NCBI GenBank assembly: GCA_023229065.1
Contig: JALNZZ010000100.1
Location: forward strand, 1-7,676
DNA from: Porticoccaceae bacterium
GTDB lineage: Bacteria; Pseudomonadota; Gammaproteobacteria; Pseudomonadales; Porticoccaceae
Reading direction: 5' to 3'
Length of the DNA stretch: 7,676 nt
Made by a program: the position numbers and the translations under genes. Shown here piece by piece: positions 5,701-7,676 of the stretch. Within the stretch, counting starts at the first letter, position 1; each line of letters begins with the position of its first letter. A model generated the notes under the pieces. The model was not told the origin of the DNA. It worked only from the letters and a program-made list of their open reading frames with translations, and searched no databases.

Positions 5701-5743
5701 ACTCCCCGACCGGAGTGATAAATACCCTGGTCGGGGTGACAAA
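5701..5743 (-). repeat. Two further tandem half-units, 21-bp period
   Basis: On the minus strand, TGTCACCCCGACCAGGG (5725-5741) and TATCACTCCGGTCGGGGAGT (5701-5720) are followed directly by the right arm of the palindrome, which starts TGTCATCCCGACC at 5699. The starts are exactly 21 bp apart (5741, 5720, 5699). These are direct, drifted copies of the half-unit, mirroring the direct copies that lead into the first palindrome at 340-455. Confidence 0.7.
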
Positions 5744-5757
5744 GCACTCGGCTAGAA

Positions 5758-6870
5758 TCAGTTGCCAGGTACCGGCATAGCGCGCAATTTTTCCACCACC
5801 TTGTCGCCAAAGGCATCGGTGCTGATCAGCTGTACATCGGCACCGCCCCGCGACAGGTCTGGAGTTGAGTAACCATCAGCAAACACACCTTGCATGGCAG
5901 CCCATACGTTCTTCGCCTCTTCTTCCATGCCAAAGCTCATCTCCAGCATCATGGCCACAGAACCAATCATGGAGTAGGGGTTGGCGATGTTCTTGCCGGC
6001 AATATCAGGCGCAGAGCCGTGAGAGGGCTCGTAATAGGCTTTTTCTGCCCCCATGCAGGCCGAAGGCATCAGGCCCAGAGAGCCGAGAATGCCGCCACCC
6101 TGGTCGCTGAGGATATCGCCGAACATGTTCTCCATCACCATAACGTCGAACTGGGTGGGGTTGAGACACAGGTGGGTGGCAGCAGCGTCCACCAGCATGT
6201 GGACTACTTTCACGTCGGGATATTGCGGTGCCAGCTCGGCAACAATCTCGTTCCACAAGACACTGGATTTCAGCACGTTGCTTTTGTGAATATTGTGCAG
6301 CACTTTTTTGCGACGATTAGCGAGCTTGAAACCTTCGTGAAGAATCTGGCGGATTTGCCCTTCGTCGTATTCCAGTACCTCTTTGACATAGCGCTGTCCC
6401 TGCTCGTTGACACCGGTTTCCTTGTGGCCGAAATAAAGCCCGCCTACCAGCTCGCGCACCATGATGATATCGATGCCTTCGCCGACGATCTCCGGCTTGA
6501 GCGGGGAGAAGCTGGCGATGGCTTTGGGCAGGTACACCGGGCGGAAGTTGGCGTAAGTATTGAAGCGAGCGCGCAGTGGCAGCAAAGCGCCGCGCTCTGG
6601 CTGCATATCGACAGGAATCTTCTGGGACTCTTCGTGACTGAGGCCGATCGGACCCTTGATAATCGCATCTGCTGCGTCACAGATTGCCTTGGTCTCCTCG
6701 GGAAAGGGGTGGCCGGTTTCGAAATACGCCTGGCCACCAAAAGCGGCCTCCAGCAGCTCGAAACGCACGGCGTTGCGCTCTTCCACCAACTTGAAGACCT
6801 TGATGGCCTCGCGCATGATTTCGGGACCAATGCCGTCACCGGCGAGAATGGCAATCTTGTAGGTTTTCAT
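5758..6870 (-). CDS. leuB: 3-isopropylmalate dehydrogenase family protein (LeuB-like)
   Basis: This is an NAD-dependent beta-decarboxylating dehydrogenase, most likely converting 3-isopropylmalate to 2-oxoisocaproate in leucine synthesis. The start is the ATG at 6870 (MKTYKIAIL), with AGGA 6 nt upstream, giving 370 residues. The upstream in-frame ATG at 6897 lacks support. GDGIGPE is at 11-17. The malate-binding arginines are R100, R110 and R139, followed by the LeuB-typical ELVGGLYFG. Y146 and K196 correspond to the catalytic pair. D228, D252 and D256 are the metal ligands, within or near the signature NMFGDILSDQGGG. HGSAPDI at 284-290 contains the Asp-Ile pair of NAD-specific members. The loop before R100 (ERGALLPLR) is one residue longer than in Thermus LeuB and resembles D-malate/tartrate dehydrogenases, so substrate choice is not certain. 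It converges on leuA2 and is separated from the upstream ferredoxin gene by a terminator. Confidence 0.88.
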   Translation of the reverse strand: MKTYKIAILAGDGIGPEIMREAIKVFKLVEERNAVRFELLEAAFGGQAYFETGHPFPEETKAICDAADAIIKGPIGLSHEESQKIPVDMQPERGALLPLRARFNTYANFRPVYLPKAIASFSPLKPEIVGEGIDIIMVRELVGGLYFGHKETGVNEQGQRYVKEVLEYDEGQIRQILHEGFKLANRRKKVLHNIHKSNVLKSSVLWNEIVAELAPQYPDVKVVHMLVDAAATHLCLNPTQFDVMVMENMFGDILSDQGGGILGSLGLMPSACMGAEKAYYEPSHGSAPDIAGKNIANPYSMIGSVAMMLEMSFGMEEEAKNVWAAMQGVFADGYSTPDLSRGGADVQLISTDAFGDKVVEKLRAMPVPGN

Positions 6871-6968
6871 AGGGAATCCTGTAACTGAAATGGACAAGGC
6901 TCACACCAGCTGCAACCTCTGGTGGGCTTGGAGTTGACTAATGGTGCGATAGTAAAAATAGAGCTCCG

Positions 6969-6997
6969 ATTTTACTGGCAGGGGGCGATGGCGGCAA
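6969..6997 (-). promoter_or_regulatory. Candidate sigma70 promoter of leuB
   Basis: On the minus strand, TTGCCG (6997-6992, 4 of 6) and TAAAAT (6974-6969, 5 of 6) are separated by exactly 17 bp. The start site would be near 6962, leaving a leader of about 90 nt. The leader contains a CACCAG/CTGGTG hairpin but no visible leader peptide or T-run, so leucine attenuation is not supported. The promoter lies directly downstream of the ferredoxin terminator, as expected for an independent transcription unit. Confidence 0.6.
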
Positions 6998-7008
6998 CTG
7001 CCAGCGGA

Positions 7009-7056
7009 GGCCACAAAAAAAGGCCGCGATCTGTGATCGCGGCCTTTTTTGTGGCC
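7009..7056. terminator. Strong bidirectional intrinsic terminator after the ferredoxin gene
   Basis: A 10-bp GC-rich stem, GGCCGCGATC (7022-7031) with GATCGCGGCC (7035-7044), closes on a 3-nt loop. It is flanked by seven A on the left and six T on the right. GGCCAC and GTGGCC extend the pairing outside the A/T tracts, so nearly all of 7009-7056 is self-complementary. On the minus strand it begins 10 nt after the ferredoxin stop codon and would end that operon. No plus-strand gene ends nearby, so its other direction has no obvious client, although it could block antisense transcription. Confidence 0.93.
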
Positions 7057-7066
7057 AAGGTTGGGC

Positions 7067-7387
7067 TCAGAACTGCGACTCGGGCAGCCGTACGACCAAG
7101 CCGTCGAGGCTGTCATCGATGATGATCTGGCAGCTCAAGCGGCTGTTGGGCTGGGGGTCGAGAACACAATCCAGCATGTCCTTTTCAATGTCTGAAGGCT
7201 CACCTGTCCGGGCAACCCAGGCCTCATCAACGTAGCAGTGACAAGTGGCGCAGCTGCAGGCCCCGCCGCATTCGGCAACAATACCGTCGACGCCGTTGTC
7301 CATGGCTGCTTGCATCAAGCTGGTGCCTTTTTCTACCTCTACCTGGTGCTCGGTGCCAGCGTGATCAATGAAAGTAACCTTGGTCAT
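7067..7387 (-). CDS. Putidaredoxin-type [2Fe-2S] ferredoxin
   Basis: This is a small cytosolic electron carrier of the adrenodoxin/putidaredoxin class, passing electrons from a flavin reductase to an oxygenase, commonly a cytochrome P450, or to iron-sulfur assembly. The 106 residues match the family length. Cluster ligands are C40, C46, C49 and C86, in the spacing C-x5-C-x2-C and a distant Cys in LSCQI, as in putidaredoxin (C39, C45, C48, C86). Three extra cysteines are present: C44 and C51 around the cluster loop, and C74. The sequence around the loop, ECGGACSCATCHCYV, is typical of bacterial P450 redoxins. The ATG at 7387 has GAGGA 6 nt upstream. It lies 23 bp downstream of the reductase stop codon on the same strand, so the two are almost certainly co-transcribed, and a strong terminator follows. 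It is not the Isc-type ferredoxin as far as context shows, since no isc/hsc genes are visible. Confidence 0.92.
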   Translation of the reverse strand: MTKVTFIDHAGTEHQVEVEKGTSLMQAAMDNGVDGIVAECGGACSCATCHCYVDEAWVARTGEPSDIEKDMLDCVLDPQPNSRLSCQIIIDDSLDGLVVRLPESQF

Positions 7388-7410
7388 GATGTGTCCTCAA
7401 TTTCAGTAAT

Positions 7411-7676
7411 TTAGTCTTCAAAAACCTGCTTGATGTCGATGGATTCATCGGCGACAAGCTTGGGGTCAGCGGATTTTTTCTCTGCCAGGGCCTTCTTGCT
7501 CATCATGAATTCCTTGGGGCGATTGATGGCATCGACGGCGATCAGGCGTCCTTCCTGATAGTAAAAGGCGGCAAAACTGCGTCCGGTTTCGGTGGAGCCA
7601 CGAATCACTACCTGGTCAAAACCCTGCGACAGGCCGGCAATCTGGAGCTTGAGATCATATTGGTCGGACCAGAACC
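7411..7676 (-). CDS. Ferredoxin reductase (FAD, putidaredoxin reductase type), C-terminal part
   Basis: This is the C-terminal part, about 88 residues, of an NAD(P)H-dependent flavoprotein that reduces a [2Fe-2S] ferredoxin. The gene runs off the right edge of the window, so its start is not seen. The visible sequence starts FWSDQYDLKLQIAGLS, a near-invariant block in putidaredoxin, rubredoxin and terpredoxin reductases. It continues through RSFAAFYYQEGRLIAVDAIN and NRPKEFMMSKK, the usual C-terminal dimer-like domain, and ends IKQVFED. A GTG at 7608 is internal, not a start. The ferredoxin gene follows after 23 bp, indicating a reductase-ferredoxin pair transcribed together. The FAD and NAD(P)H binding motifs lie outside the window, so cofactor preference cannot be judged. 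Confidence 0.93.
   Translation of the reverse strand, partial: FWSDQYDLKLQIAGLSQGFDQVVIRGSTETGRSFAAFYYQEGRLIAVDAINRPKEFMMSKKALAEKKSADPKLVADESIDIKQVFED

Noticed and set aside
5610..5816. Small minus-strand open frame through the repeat region
   Set aside because: Its translation is mostly read-through of the palindromic repeat (CHPDQ-, GRDD-type peptide) and then runs into the leuB 3' end. It is a by-product of the repeat, not a gene.
5890..6888. Plus-strand open frame of 332 codons
   Set aside because: It is the exact antisense shadow of the leuB-like gene, whose catalytic motifs are complete. The antisense product shows no family motif.
1657..7003. 11-base word CGGCAACTGCC shared by the wbpM leader and the leuB promoter region
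   Set aside because: A few shared 11-mers are expected by chance in a window this long, and the flanking sequences do not match.

Overview
The window looks like a chromosomal segment of a free-living gammaproteobacterium, possibly a marine member of the Cellvibrionales/Spongiibacteraceae type. That placement is an inference. It rests on the close E. coli-like Ung tail, an AqpZ-type aquaporin, a Pseudomonas WbpM-like enzyme, a putidaredoxin-type redox pair and moderately high GC. No phage, transposase, CRISPR, rRNA or tRNA gene is visible. Most of the window is housekeeping or metabolic genes. The unusual material is in the intergenic regions.

Layout from left to right: the 3' half of ung (+) ends at 326. 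A repeat-rich convergent intergenic region (about 340-600) follows, then aqpZ (-, 610-1314). A 465-bp divergent gap holds DnaA-box-like words, a plausible sigma70 promoter and a roughly 190-nt hairpin-rich leader in front of a membrane-bound WbpM/PglF-type UDP-sugar 4,6-dehydratase (+, 1780-3840). After 111 bp comes a LeuA2-type 2-isopropylmalate synthase (+, 3952-5496). A second repeat-rich convergent gap (about 5517-5743) precedes a LeuB-type 3-isopropylmalate dehydrogenase (-, 5758-6870). That gene has its own promoter and is insulated by a strong bidirectional terminator (7009-7056) from an operon on the same strand: a ferredoxin reductase (only its C-terminus is in the window) followed by a putidaredoxin-type [2Fe-2S] ferredoxin (7067-7387).

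Functionally, the LeuA2-like and LeuB-like proteins can supply the first and the oxidative steps of leucine biosynthesis. The isomerase LeuCD is not in the window. The reductase and ferredoxin form an NAD(P)H-to-[2Fe-2S] electron chain for an unseen oxygenase, typically a cytochrome P450. The WbpM homologue stands alone, away from visible glycosyltransferases. AqpZ is a classic water channel.

The most notable signal is a family of short palindromic half-units of the form TGTCATCCCGACC...GGGAGGGATCT. Both convergent intergenic gaps carry a 70-bp inverted-repeat element (456-525 and 5630-5699) built from two 29-bp half-units around the same 12-nt loop, in opposite orientations. Each element is extended by tandem half-units (periods 39, 21 and 18 bp). 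This is REP/REPIN-like organisation, with local expansion and drift of the unit.
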